From Sedimenticola sp. (GTDB lineage: Bacteria > Pseudomonadota > Gammaproteobacteria > Chromatiales > Chromatiaceae), in NCBI GenBank assembly GCA_026197195.1, contig JAPHUG010000364.1, positions 1 through 5,768 on the forward strand: DNA of 5,768 nt. The letters are read 5' to 3'. Of this stretch, positions 1 to 5,768 are shown one piece after another; position 1 is the first letter of the stretch; every line of letters starts with the position of its first letter. The notes beneath the pieces were generated by a model that saw nothing but the letters and a program-made list of their open reading frames with translations, did no database searches and was not told where the DNA came from. The translations under genes were made by a program, and so were the position numbers.

Positions 1-654
1 TCTGCAACGGGAGAACAGAAGTGGATCTATGATCGCTCAACCCCCGTTCTAACCCTGCATGGCAGTAGCTCACCTGTGATCGTCGGTAATCGTGTGATCT
101 GTGGATTTGCCAGCGGCAAGTTGGTGATGCTGAATCTGGCTAATGGCGATCTGATGTGGGAGATCAGCATCACAGCACCCAGTGGTCGTTCCGAGCTCGA
201 GCGGATGGTCGATATCGATGGTGATCCCTTGATTGTTGGTGATGTGGTCTATGTTACAACCTATCAGGGGGAGATGGCGGCTGTCTCCATAGATACGGGT
301 GTTGTTCTTTGGCGTCGTAAGCTCTCATCTTATGCAGGTATGGGGGCTGATTTCTCTCAGCTCTATGTGTCAGACGATACTGATCATGTGTTGGCGGTAG
401 ATCCCGGCAATGGTGCCGCATTGTGGAAAAACCAGAAGCTTCAATATCGCAAACTGACAGCGCCGGTTGAATTAAATGGCACTATCCTGGTGGGTGACTT
501 TGAGGGCTATCTGCACTTGCTGTCGCGGGAAGATGGCCGTCTGATGGGGCGAGTTCGCATCGCCAAGTCTGCTATTTCTACAACCCCTATAGTCAAAGAG
601 GGGGTGGCCTATATCTATGCCGATGGTGGCGAGATCGCGGCTATCACCCTTTAA
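1..654 (+). CDS. bamB: Outer membrane protein assembly factor BamB, 3' part (5' end outside window)
   Basis: BamB is a periplasmic lipoprotein with an eight-bladed beta-propeller. It belongs to the BAM complex and helps BamA fold outer-membrane proteins. The open frame enters at base 1 and gives 217 C-terminal residues; full-length proteins have about 380-400, so the signal peptide, lipobox and first blades are missing. PQQ-like blade motifs recur (Gly-x-x-x-Trp type, with Trp at visible residues 8, 53, 104 and 142). Segments such as VGDFEGYLHLLSREDGR closely match the end of E. coli BamB (recalled sequence). Two BamA-contacting elements can be located: an LTLHG stretch at residues 17-21 (E. 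coli LSLRG) and a conserved Asp-Ile-Asp at 71-73. The first carries His instead of Arg. The TAA stop lies 27 bases before the preferred der start, with no terminator between, so cotranscription is likely. Confidence 0.95.
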   Translation, partial: SATGEQKWIYDRSTPVLTLHGSSSPVIVGNRVICGFASGKLVMLNLANGDLMWEISITAPSGRSELERMVDIDGDPLIVGDVVYVTTYQGEMAAVSIDTGVVLWRRKLSSYAGMGADFSQLYVSDDTDHVLAVDPGNGAALWKNQKLQYRKLTAPVELNGTILVGDFEGYLHLLSREDGRLMGRVRIAKSAISTTPIVKEGVAYIYADGGEIAAITL

Positions 655-681
655 GCGGACTGAGTATTCTCTGTGACAACA

Positions 682-2076
682 ATGTTACCTGTAATCGTCC
701 TGGTTGGCCGTCCCAATGTGGGAAAGTCCACGCTATTTAACCGGCTGACCAAGAGCCGTGATGCGTTAGTGGCTGATCAGCCGGGTTTGACCCGTGATCG
801 ACAATACGGCGTTGGGAAGATGGGTAATCGTCCCTACCTGGTGGTTGATACCGGTGGTCTGAGCGGTGAAGAGGGTGGTGTTGACCAGTTGATGGAGAGG
901 CAGGTGCAGGCCGCAATTGATGAGGCTGATCATATCCTGTTTCTGCTGGATGCCCGCGTCGGCTGCACCCCTGCTGATGAAGTGATTGCAGGTCAGTTAC
1001 GTCGTACAGGCAAGCCGGTTCGTATTGTTGTGAACAAGAGTGAAAGCCTGGACGGTGATCTGGCTGGGGCTGACTTTTTCTCTTTGGGCATGGGTGAGCC
1101 GCTGCCTATCTCGGCGGCGCACGGTCGAGGTGTACGCTCTCTGATTAACGCCCTGCTTGATGAGCTTCCAGAGAGTCCTGAGGAGGTGCTTGAGGAGGAA
1201 AAAGGGATTCAGATTGCTGTTGTTGGCCGGCCTAATGTAGGCAAGTCAACCCTGGTCAATCGAATGCTTGGGGAGGAACGGGTTGTAGCGTTTGATCAGC
1301 CAGGTACCACCCGAGACAGTGTTTTTATCACCTACAGTCATGATGAAAAGCCCTATACCCTGATTGACACCGCCGGTGTCAGACGTCGGGCGCGGGTCAG
1401 CGAGGCGATAGAAAAGTTCAGTATTATCAAGACACTGCAGGCTATTGCCCAGTCTAATGTAGTGATGTTGGTATTGGATGCAAAGCAAGGCATCACGGAG
1501 CAGGACGCTACACTGGCAGGCCATATTCTGGAGAGTGGGCGTGCCCTGGTCGTGGTGATCAATAAATGGGATGGTCTGCAGTCGGATCAGCGCGATCAGG
1601 TAAAGGCGGACATTGACAGAAAGCTGCCCTTCCTGGATTTTGCTGTAAAACGATTTATCTCGGCGCTGCATGGATCGGGTGTGGGTAAGCTGTATGAAGC
1701 GATTGATAAGGCCTATGCCAATGCGACCCGCAAGCTTGCCACGCCTGAATTGACCCGCATTCTTGAGTGGACAGTGCAGGAGCATCAGCCTCCCATGGTG
1801 CATGGGCGTCGGATCAAACTACGTTATGCGCATCAGGGCGGTCAAAATCCACCCATTATTGTCATTCACGGTAACCAGACAGACTCCGTGCCGATGACCT
1901 ATAAACGGTATCTGATAAACCGTTTCCGTGAAGTATTGAAGCTTTCCGGTACGCCGATACGTCTTGAATTCAAATCGGGTGAGAATCCTTTCAAGGATAA
2001 AAAGCCCAAGCCGTCCCCGCGTCAGGGACAAAAGCGTCAGCGACCAAGATCGACAGCAAAAAAGAAATCACGCTGA
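682..2076 (+). CDS. der: Ribosome biogenesis GTPase Der (EngA), double Era-like GTPase
   Basis: Der is an essential GTPase that binds the 50S subunit and is needed for its late assembly. From the ATG at 682 it has 464 residues (E. coli 490). G domain 1 has the P-loop GRPNVGKS at 9-16, switch GLTRD at 35-39, DTGG at 56-59 and G4 NKSE at 118-121. A short acidic linker follows at about 160-175. G domain 2 has GRPNVGKS at 182-189, GTTRD at 208-212, DTAG at 229-232 and canonical NKWD at 294-297. A KH-like domain covers about 350-435 with the GNQ...Y.RYL...FR signature, and the tail is very basic. The oddity is Glu for Asp in the first G4. A GTG at 673 would add three residues (M-T-T). I prefer 682 because [11 protein letters not shown] aligns with the usual Der N-terminus, but neither start has a strong ribosome binding site. 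The family assignment is certain; the exact start is not. Confidence 0.97.
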   Translation: MLPVIVLVGRPNVGKSTLFNRLTKSRDALVADQPGLTRDRQYGVGKMGNRPYLVVDTGGLSGEEGGVDQLMERQVQAAIDEADHILFLLDARVGCTPADEVIAGQLRRTGKPVRIVVNKSESLDGDLAGADFFSLGMGEPLPISAAHGRGVRSLINALLDELPESPEEVLEEEKGIQIAVVGRPNVGKSTLVNRMLGEERVVAFDQPGTTRDSVFITYSHDEKPYTLIDTAGVRRRARVSEAIEKFSIIKTLQAIAQSNVVMLVLDAKQGITEQDATLAGHILESGRALVVVINKWDGLQSDQRDQVKADIDRKLPFLDFAVKRFISALHGSGVGKLYEAIDKAYANATRKLATPELTRILEWTVQEHQPPMVHGRRIKLRYAHQGGQNPPIIVIHGNQTDSVPMTYKRYLINRFREVLKLSGTPIRLEFKSGENPFKDKKPKPSPRQGQKRQRPRSTAKKKSR

Positions 2077-2085
2077 ATCAGTCAG

Positions 2086-3309
2086 TCAGGCGGTATCGGT
2101 CTGATCCAGTTCATCATCATCCTGATTATTGCTGGACTTAATCAGTTGTAGAAAACTGATGAATGTCAGGATGCCCATGAGCGCTATAGAGAGCGCCATG
2201 GAGAGTGGAGAGCCGTCATGATAGTGGCCGACCAAGATACCGATTACTGCCGCAAATGACATCTGTATAAAACCCAGTAGAGCCGAAGAGGTTCCCGCCA
2301 TTTGTGGGAAAGGGGCCAGAGCCCCAGCCATTGATTGGGGCATCACAATACCCACACCCACCATGTAGATCATTTGGGGTACCACAATGGCGGCCACGTG
2401 ATGTACTTCTGCCACGGCCAGGGCAGCCATTGAAAGGCCTCCGATGGCTGCGGTAATTGAGCCATAACCCATTAACCGGTTGATGCCCAGACTTCTTACG
2501 AGTCGCCCAGCAATGAGCGTACCTGTCATGAATCCGGCTACCACCAAGGCAAAAAAGAGCCCATATTGCTCTTCCTTAAAACCAAGAAAATCGATAATCA
2601 CGAAAGAAGAGCCCGATAGAAAAGAGAATAATCCGGCAAAGACAAAGCTACAGGAGAGGGTATACCAGCGCCAGGTTTGGTGTTTGAGTAACAGGGCGTA
2701 ATTCTTTAGTAAATGCCGGGCTGTCATAATGTGATGACTGCCGGGAGGTGCGGTTTCAGGCACCTGCGTTGCAAGCAGGATAACACCAATCACCCCGTAG
2801 GCCGCCAGAAACATGAAGATGGACTGCCAGCCAAACCAGACAGTCATGTAACCACCCAGAATAGGTGCGGCAGCCGGTGCTACCGCCATCGCCGTCCCAA
2901 TATAGGAGAGCAGTCTCGCTGAGTCTTTGGGGCCGTGTATATCCCGGACCATGGCGCGACCCAGTACAGGCCCTGCACTCCCACCAATGGCCTGAAACAG
3001 GCGCAGGGTGGAGAGGGTGGTGATGGATTCAGCAAATACAATAGCCAGGCTGCTAGCCAAAAAAAGCAGTAGCCCTCCCAGTAATACCGGTTTTCTGCCA
3101 AAGCGGTCAGACAGCGGCCCGTAGATCAGTTGAGCCAACGCAAACCCAATCAGAAAAATACTCAGCGTGTGCTGTACCTGGTTGATATCGGCATCGAAGC
3201 TCTGCATCAGCACAGGAAAGGCAGGCAGGTACATGTCTGTAGAGAGTGGTCCAACGGCCACCAGTGAGGCGATAATGGCGGTGGTTAACAGTGATTTGGG
3301 TGAGATCAT
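2086..3309 (-). CDS. Bcr/CflA-family multidrug efflux MFS transporter
   Basis: A 407-residue inner-membrane proton-drug antiporter of the 12-TM (DHA1) class; relatives such as E. coli Bcr export bicyclomycin and sulfonamides. Visible signatures are STDMYLP at 23-29 at the end of TM1, typical of Bcr/CflA, and MFS motif A GPLSDRFGRKP at 64-74. An RLFQAIGGSAG segment with the catalytic-type Arg follows at 103-113. The motif C-like TM5 stretch has prolines at 145 and 149 and Gly-Gly at 152-153. Hydrophobic segments continue to about residue 390, followed by a hydrophilic, acid-rich tail. The ATG at 3309 puts the start just before TM1; an AGGA lies upstream at a rather long 12-base spacing. The gene converges on der with nine bases between stops, and lies 140 bases downstream of xseA on the same strand. 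Its own AT-rich, dyad-containing leader suggests separate control. The substrate cannot be told from sequence, so I give no symbol. Confidence 0.93.
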   Translation of the reverse strand: MISPKSLLTTAIIASLVAVGPLSTDMYLPAFPVLMQSFDADINQVQHTLSIFLIGFALAQLIYGPLSDRFGRKPVLLGGLLLFLASSLAIVFAESITTLSTLRLFQAIGGSAGPVLGRAMVRDIHGPKDSARLLSYIGTAMAVAPAAAPILGGYMTVWFGWQSIFMFLAAYGVIGVILLATQVPETAPPGSHHIMTARHLLKNYALLLKHQTWRWYTLSCSFVFAGLFSFLSGSSFVIIDFLGFKEEQYGLFFALVVAGFMTGTLIAGRLVRSLGINRLMGYGSITAAIGGLSMAALAVAEVHHVAAIVVPQMIYMVGVGIVMPQSMAGALAPFPQMAGTSSALLGFIQMSFAAVIGILVGHYHDGSPLSMALSIALMGILTFISFLQLIKSSNNQDDDELDQTDTA

Positions 3310-3323
3310 ATGTCATTGTTATC

Positions 3324-3339
3324 CTGTTTACTTAAAAAC
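3324..3339 (+). repeat. Direct repeat copy 1, CTGTTTACTTAAAAAC
   Basis: This 16-base stretch occurs again at 4899-4914 with one mismatch (T for G at position 10). On the minus strand this copy lies just upstream of the transporter start, and its edge includes part of the AGGA ribosome binding site. Both copies are in intergenic DNA. The match is certain; whether it means anything is not known. Confidence 0.45.
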
Positions 3340-3345
3340 GCAATA

Positions 3346-3359
3346 GTTGCATATGTAAC
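3346..3359. promoter_or_regulatory. Imperfect palindrome GTTGCATATGTAAC upstream of the MFS gene (possible operator)
   Basis: A 14-base dyad symmetric about the central CATATG, with 6 of 7 pairs matching (only position 4 against 11 fails) and one further T-A pair at 3344/3361. It overlaps a second small dyad, GCAA-TAG-TTGC, at 3340-3350. It lies 37-50 bases upstream of the transporter start, where a repressor could cover a promoter. Size and symmetry suit a MarR- or TetR-type regulator, but no regulator gene is in the window. The dyad is seen; the function is inferred. Confidence 0.4.
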
Positions 3360-3385
3360 AAATACCATCTAGATCATTGAGGTAA
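3359..3385 (-). promoter_or_regulatory. Weak candidate promoter for the MFS gene
   Basis: On the minus strand, TTACCT (3385-3380) and TATTTG (3364-3359) are 15 bases apart, and the second is preceded by TGG, giving an extended -10 (TGn). Each hexamer is only 3 of 6 to consensus and the spacing is short. The appeal is that transcription would start inside the 3346-3359 dyad, a classic repressor position. Other AT-rich hexamers in the gap are no better. Confidence 0.2.
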
Positions 3386-3407
3386 TTGGATATAGCGGGC
3401 TTTATGG

Positions 3408-3422
3408 TCGATAATTAATCGA
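3408..3422. repeat. AT-rich inverted repeat TCGAT-AATTA-ATCGA
   Basis: Perfect five-base arms (3408-3412 and 3418-3422) flank a five-base AT centre, followed by TATATAAG on the plus strand. It lies between the two GTT...AAC dyads in the most AT-rich part of the xseA-MFS gap. It could be a protein site or part of a promoter. As an RNA hairpin it would be weak, and it has no U-run on the minus strand, so it is not an obvious xseA terminator. Confidence 0.35.
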
Positions 3423-3429
3423 TATATAA

Positions 3430-3443
3430 GTTGCGTATGAAAC
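3430..3443. promoter_or_regulatory. Degenerate second copy GTTGCGTATGAAAC (possible operator)
   Basis: This copy matches the 3346-3359 site at 12 of 14 bases and keeps the GTT...AAC outer arms, though its internal symmetry is weaker. It lies just after the xseA stop, 84 bases from the first copy in the same orientation. That spacing equals about eight helical turns, so a bound protein could contact both from one face of the DNA. Chance similarity is possible. Confidence 0.3.
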
Positions 3444-3449
3444 AGAAAG

Positions 3450-4838
3450 TTACTGTTCTGTAGATGACGATATGACAGTGGAGATGATAGTCCCATTGCT
3501 AACGCGCGTCTCCAGCGTGTCACCATGGTCTGCGCTTTGCACATTATCAATCACCTGCCTATTGTCCCTGTTTCTCGTAATGGAGTAGCCACGGGACAGT
3601 GTACCAAGTGGGCTGAGGGTGTTGAGTTTTCCTGTAACCAATCCAAGTCGCTGGCTTTTTTTGCTGAGTTGCGTGTCGATACTCCTGTTCAGGCGGCGTT
3701 GCAGCGTCTCGCAGAGTTCAATCTTTTTGGCTATCAGATGAATGGGTGTTTGTGCCTGTAATCGGGTAGCGAGTAACTGTAGTGCACCGATACGGCTTTT
3801 TACGCTTGTCTGGGTATGGCGCTGAAGTTGTAGACCAAGTTCGTCCACCTGCTGTTGCTGTTGTTGTAGTTTGACGCCAGGATGTGCTCTTTGTAGTCGC
3901 TGGTCGAGATGACCCTGCTGCGTTTTCTTCTGTTGAATCTGCCGCATCAGACCCAGGGATAGTCTTTTCTTTAATGAGGTCAGTTTCTCAAGAAAGTCCT
4001 GGCTATCGGGTACCGCTAGTTCTGCCGCTGCCGATGGGGTTGGGGCGCGCCTGTCGGCTACAAAATCGGCAATTGTAAAGTCAATCTCATGGCCGACGGC
4101 CGAGATGACAGGGATGGTCATGAGGTGAATAGCTCGGGCCACGCCCTCATCATTAAAGGCCATAAGGTCTTCCAGTGAGCCACCTCCTCGGGTCAATATC
4201 AGTAGATCGCAATCCTGTCGCTTTTCAGCCAGTTGCAGTGCATCGATGATGGATTGTGCTGCCCCATCACCCTGTACCGTCACAGGGTAGAGCAGTAGAG
4301 GAATCGCTGGAAAGCGGCGACGCAGGACTGTCGCTACATCCTGGATGGCGGCACCAGAGGGTGAGGTGATGATGCCTATCTGTCGGGGTAGGGCTGGCAG
4401 GGGGCGCTTGTGAGCAGTATCAAACAGACCTTCGCTCTGCAGGTTCTGCTTCAGGCGCTCAAAGGTTTGGCGTAGATCGCCTTCTCCCGCAGGTTCCATG
4501 TGCTCTGCAATCAATTGGAATTCACCACGGCCTTCATAGAGCCCAACTCGGGCGCGAATCAGGACTTTTAGTCCGTTTTCTGGTTGGAATCGCAGGTATT
4601 GCCGTTTCATGCGGAACATGGCGCAGCGGACTTGTGCGTGAGGGTCTTTCAGTGTGAAGTAGATATGGCCTGAGGCGGGGCGTGCCAGGTTGGATAGCTC
4701 ACCCTCAACCCAAAGCAGCGGAAAGCTCCCTTCAAGAACCGACCGGACCTCGCTGTTAAGGCGTGAAACGGAGTAGATATCGCGCTGAAATTCTGCTTCT
4801 AAATCCAGGGGAGGCATAAATCCGTCTTTTTTGGCCAC
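3450..4838 (-). CDS. xseA: Exodeoxyribonuclease VII large subunit
   Basis: XseA pairs with several copies of XseB to form exonuclease VII, which degrades single-stranded DNA from both ends into oligonucleotides during repair. The product has 462 residues (E. coli 456). An N-terminal OB-fold covers about 20-115, with PASGHIYFTLKD at 54-65 and AQVRCAMFR at 68-76. The catalytic domain includes GIITSPSGAAIQD (155-167), the Gly-rich loop TRGGGSLEDL (216-225) and SAVGHEIDFTIADFVADRRA (246-265). Asp167, Arg217, His250 and Asp253 match residues important in E. coli XseA. A long Gln-rich coiled coil runs from about 280 to 400, then LSPLGTLSRGYS (408-419). The called start is a GTG with AGG four bases upstream; an ATG at residue 8 (4817) is a real alternative, and both sites are weak. 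No XseB gene is in the window. The gene is divergent from guaB, as in E. coli, and no hairpin terminator is visible after its stop. Confidence 0.96.
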   Translation of the reverse strand: MAKKDGFMPPLDLEAEFQRDIYSVSRLNSEVRSVLEGSFPLLWVEGELSNLARPASGHIYFTLKDPHAQVRCAMFRMKRQYLRFQPENGLKVLIRARVGLYEGRGEFQLIAEHMEPAGEGDLRQTFERLKQNLQSEGLFDTAHKRPLPALPRQIGIITSPSGAAIQDVATVLRRRFPAIPLLLYPVTVQGDGAAQSIIDALQLAEKRQDCDLLILTRGGGSLEDLMAFNDEGVARAIHLMTIPVISAVGHEIDFTIADFVADRRAPTPSAAAELAVPDSQDFLEKLTSLKKRLSLGLMRQIQQKKTQQGHLDQRLQRAHPGVKLQQQQQQVDELGLQLQRHTQTSVKSRIGALQLLATRLQAQTPIHLIAKKIELCETLQRRLNRSIDTQLSKKSQRLGLVTGKLNTLSPLGTLSRGYSITRNRDNRQVIDNVQSADHGDTLETRVSNGTIISTVISSSTEQ

Positions 4839-4866
4839 TTTGCCTATAATTAATTGCTAATTTGAG

Positions 4867-4902
4867 TTTACCTCGAATTGCCAAGATTTTATAATACTCT
4901 GT
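4867..4902 (+). promoter_or_regulatory. Sigma70-type promoter of guaB
   Basis: A perfect -10 hexamer TATAAT at 4890-4895 is preceded, at the optimal 17-base spacing, by TTTACC at 4867-4872 (4 of 6 to TTGACA). Transcription would start near 4902, leaving a leader of about 33 bases before the guaB ATG. The bases between the -10 and the inferred start are not GC-rich, unlike the discriminators of strongly stringent promoters. I see no convincing PurR box. This is the best promoter in the window. Confidence 0.7.
4886..4897 (-). promoter_or_regulatory. Possible -10 region for xseA, overlapping the guaB -10
   Basis: Read on the minus strand, the same AT-rich core gives TATTAT (4896-4891) and TATAAA (4893-4888), each 5 of 6 to the -10 consensus. 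Either would leave an xseA leader of about 45 bases. No good -35 hexamer sits at the right distance, so this is a candidate only. A TTGGCA on the minus strand (4884-4879) resembles a -35 box, but no good -10 follows it. Confidence 0.3.
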
Positions 4903-4914
4903 TTACTGAAAAAC
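4899..4914 (+). repeat. Direct repeat copy 2, CTGTTTACTGAAAAAC
   Basis: Second copy of the 16-base repeat, starting four bases after the guaB -10 hexamer and covering the inferred transcription start. A protein bound here would be placed to affect guaB, and could also affect the divergent xseA promoter. It matches the copy at 3324-3339 at 15 of 16 bases, in the same orientation. Confidence 0.45.
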
Positions 4915-4934
4915 CTTTCACTTGGGAACCGATT

Positions 4935-5768
4935 ATGCGCCTTGTTCAGGAAGCCCTTACCTTTGACGATGTTTTGCTTCTGCCGGCCCACTCCGCCGTA
5001 CTGCCCAAGGATGTGGACCTAAGTACTCAGCTTACCCGGGAGATACGACTCAATATGCCGTTGGTCTCAGCGGCGATGGATACGGTCACCGAATCCCGCC
5101 TGGCGATTGCTATGGCGCTGGAAGGCGGCATCGGCATCATGCATAAAAATATGACCGCAGAGCAGCAGGCTGCAGAGGTGCGGATAGTAAAACGCTACGA
5201 GAGCGGGGTCATTGTTGATCCTATTACCGTCGATCCCTCCATGACTATTGGAGAGCTGGTTGAGATAACCCAAGCCAATCGGATTTCTGGCGTACCCGTT
5301 GTTCAGGGTTCTGATCTTGTGGGTATCGTGACCAATCGGGATGTACGCTTCGAAACCCGTATGAATGAGCCGGTTTCGGCCATCATGACCCCCAAAGAGC
5401 GTCTTATTACGGTTAAAGAGGGGGCTGGTCGGGAAGAGGTTTTAGTCAAACTGCAGGCTAATCGTATTGAAAAGATCCTGGTGGTTAATGATGCCTTCCA
5501 ATTACGCGGCATGATTACTGTTAAGGATATTCAGAAGGCCAAAGATTACCCCAATGCCTGTCGAGATGATCAGGAGCGCCTGCGGGTAGGTGCAGCTGTT
5601 GGTGTGGGTGATGGGACAGAGGAGCGTGTGGAGGCCCTGGTTAAGGCCGGCGTGGATGTGATTGTGGTCGATACAGCGCATGGTCACTCGCAGGGTGTAC
5701 TGGATCGCGTGGCCTGGGTTAAGAAAAACTACCCGCAGGTGCAGGTGATCGGTGGCAATATTGCTACA
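4935..5768 (+). CDS. guaB: Inosine-5'-monophosphate dehydrogenase, 5' part (3' end outside window)
   Basis: GuaB oxidises IMP to XMP with NAD+, the first committed and rate-limiting step of GMP synthesis, in the cytoplasm as a tetramer. The frame is open from the ATG at 4935 to the window end, giving 278 of the usual 487 or so residues. The N-terminus [15 protein letters not shown] (6-20) is diagnostic, followed by [12 protein letters not shown] (42-53) and [10 protein letters not shown] (64-73). A CBS-domain pair covers about 92-205. The TIM barrel then resumes with RLRVGAAVG (215-223) and DTAHGHS (246-252), which includes the IMP/NAD-pocket Asp. The sequence ends at GGNIAT, so the catalytic Cys loop (about residue 305 in E. 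coli) is not seen. A GGGA seven bases upstream serves as the ribosome binding site. guaA often follows guaB but would lie outside the window. Nothing looks damaged. Confidence 0.97.
   Translation, partial: MRLVQEALTFDDVLLLPAHSAVLPKDVDLSTQLTREIRLNMPLVSAAMDTVTESRLAIAMALEGGIGIMHKNMTAEQQAAEVRIVKRYESGVIVDPITVDPSMTIGELVEITQANRISGVPVVQGSDLVGIVTNRDVRFETRMNEPVSAIMTPKERLITVKEGAGREEVLVKLQANRIEKILVVNDAFQLRGMITVKDIQKAKDYPNACRDDQERLRVGAAVGVGDGTEERVEALVKAGVDVIVVDTAHGHSQGVLDRVAWVKKNYPQVQVIGGNIAT

Noticed and set aside
1246..1803. Minus-strand open frame of 185 codons inside der
   Set aside because: It lies wholly antisense to the highly conserved second GTPase and KH-domain coding sequence and resembles no family I recognise. 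Coding constraint from der explains it.
2122..2145. Perfect 7-base inverted repeat CTGATTA/TAATCAG, considered as a terminator for der
   Set aside because: The stem is AT-rich, the loop is 10 bases, no T-run follows on either strand, and it lies within the transporter's C-terminal codons.
2880..3101. Minus-strand frame with hydrophobic, Trp- and Tyr-rich residues
   Set aside because: It is an alternative frame of the transporter gene; membrane-protein codons commonly produce such pseudo-hydrophobic shadows.
3338..3352. ACGCAATAGTTGCAT considered as a PurR box
   Set aside because: It resembles the half-sites only loosely, lacks the central CG of the PurR consensus, and lies upstream of the transporter rather than guaB.
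3525..3761. Plus-strand open frame of 78 codons, antisense to the xseA 3' part
   Set aside because: It has no recognisable domain and is fully contained within confidently assigned xseA.
4845..4850. Second TATAAT on the plus strand, upstream of guaB
   Set aside because: No acceptable -35 lies 16-18 bases upstream, and the TATAAT at 4890 has a better-placed -35 and sits closer to guaB.
5067..5687. Three minus-strand open frames opposite guaB
   Set aside because: guaB is open across the whole interval with motif-perfect IMP dehydrogenase sequence, so these are antisense shadows.

Overview
The window looks like core chromosome of a gammaproteobacterium, with moderate GC and densely packed genes. 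It holds five protein genes: the 3' part of bamB, complete der, a Bcr/CflA-type drug efflux transporter, complete xseA, and the 5' part of guaB. The bamB-der pair and the divergent xseA/guaB pair also neighbour each other in Escherichia coli (from memory). Protein similarity to the E. coli versions is high throughout, but no species can be named from the sequence. I see no rRNA, tRNA, CRISPR array, insertion sequence or phage gene.

Positions 1-2076 (+): the C-terminal 217 residues of the outer-membrane assembly lipoprotein BamB are followed, after a gap of under 30 bases and no evident promoter, by the double-GTPase ribosome assembly factor Der. The two are probably cotranscribed. Positions 2077-3309: der converges on the minus-strand MFS transporter gene, with only nine bases between the two stop codons. 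Positions 3310-3449: a 140-base AT-rich gap upstream of the transporter holds several inverted repeats, and is the most plausible place for specific regulation in the window. Positions 3450-4838 (-): xseA, the large subunit of exonuclease VII. Positions 4839-4934: a 96-base divergent promoter region with a good sigma70-type promoter for guaB. Positions 4935-5768 (+): the first 278 codons of guaB (IMP dehydrogenase), which runs off the window before its catalytic cysteine.

The genes do not form one pathway. They serve outer-membrane biogenesis (bamB), 50S ribosome assembly (der), DNA repair (xseA) and guanine nucleotide synthesis (guaB). The transporter is the accessory element: it sits between der and xseA, where this neighbourhood normally has no efflux gene, and has its own upstream region with possible operators.

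I found no convincing new biological system. The observations worth checking are the twin dyads 84 bp apart upstream of the transporter, a 15/16-base repeat shared by the two intergenic regions, a non-canonical G4 motif (NKSE) in the first GTPase domain of Der, and a His in BamB where E. coli has a BamA-contacting Arg.
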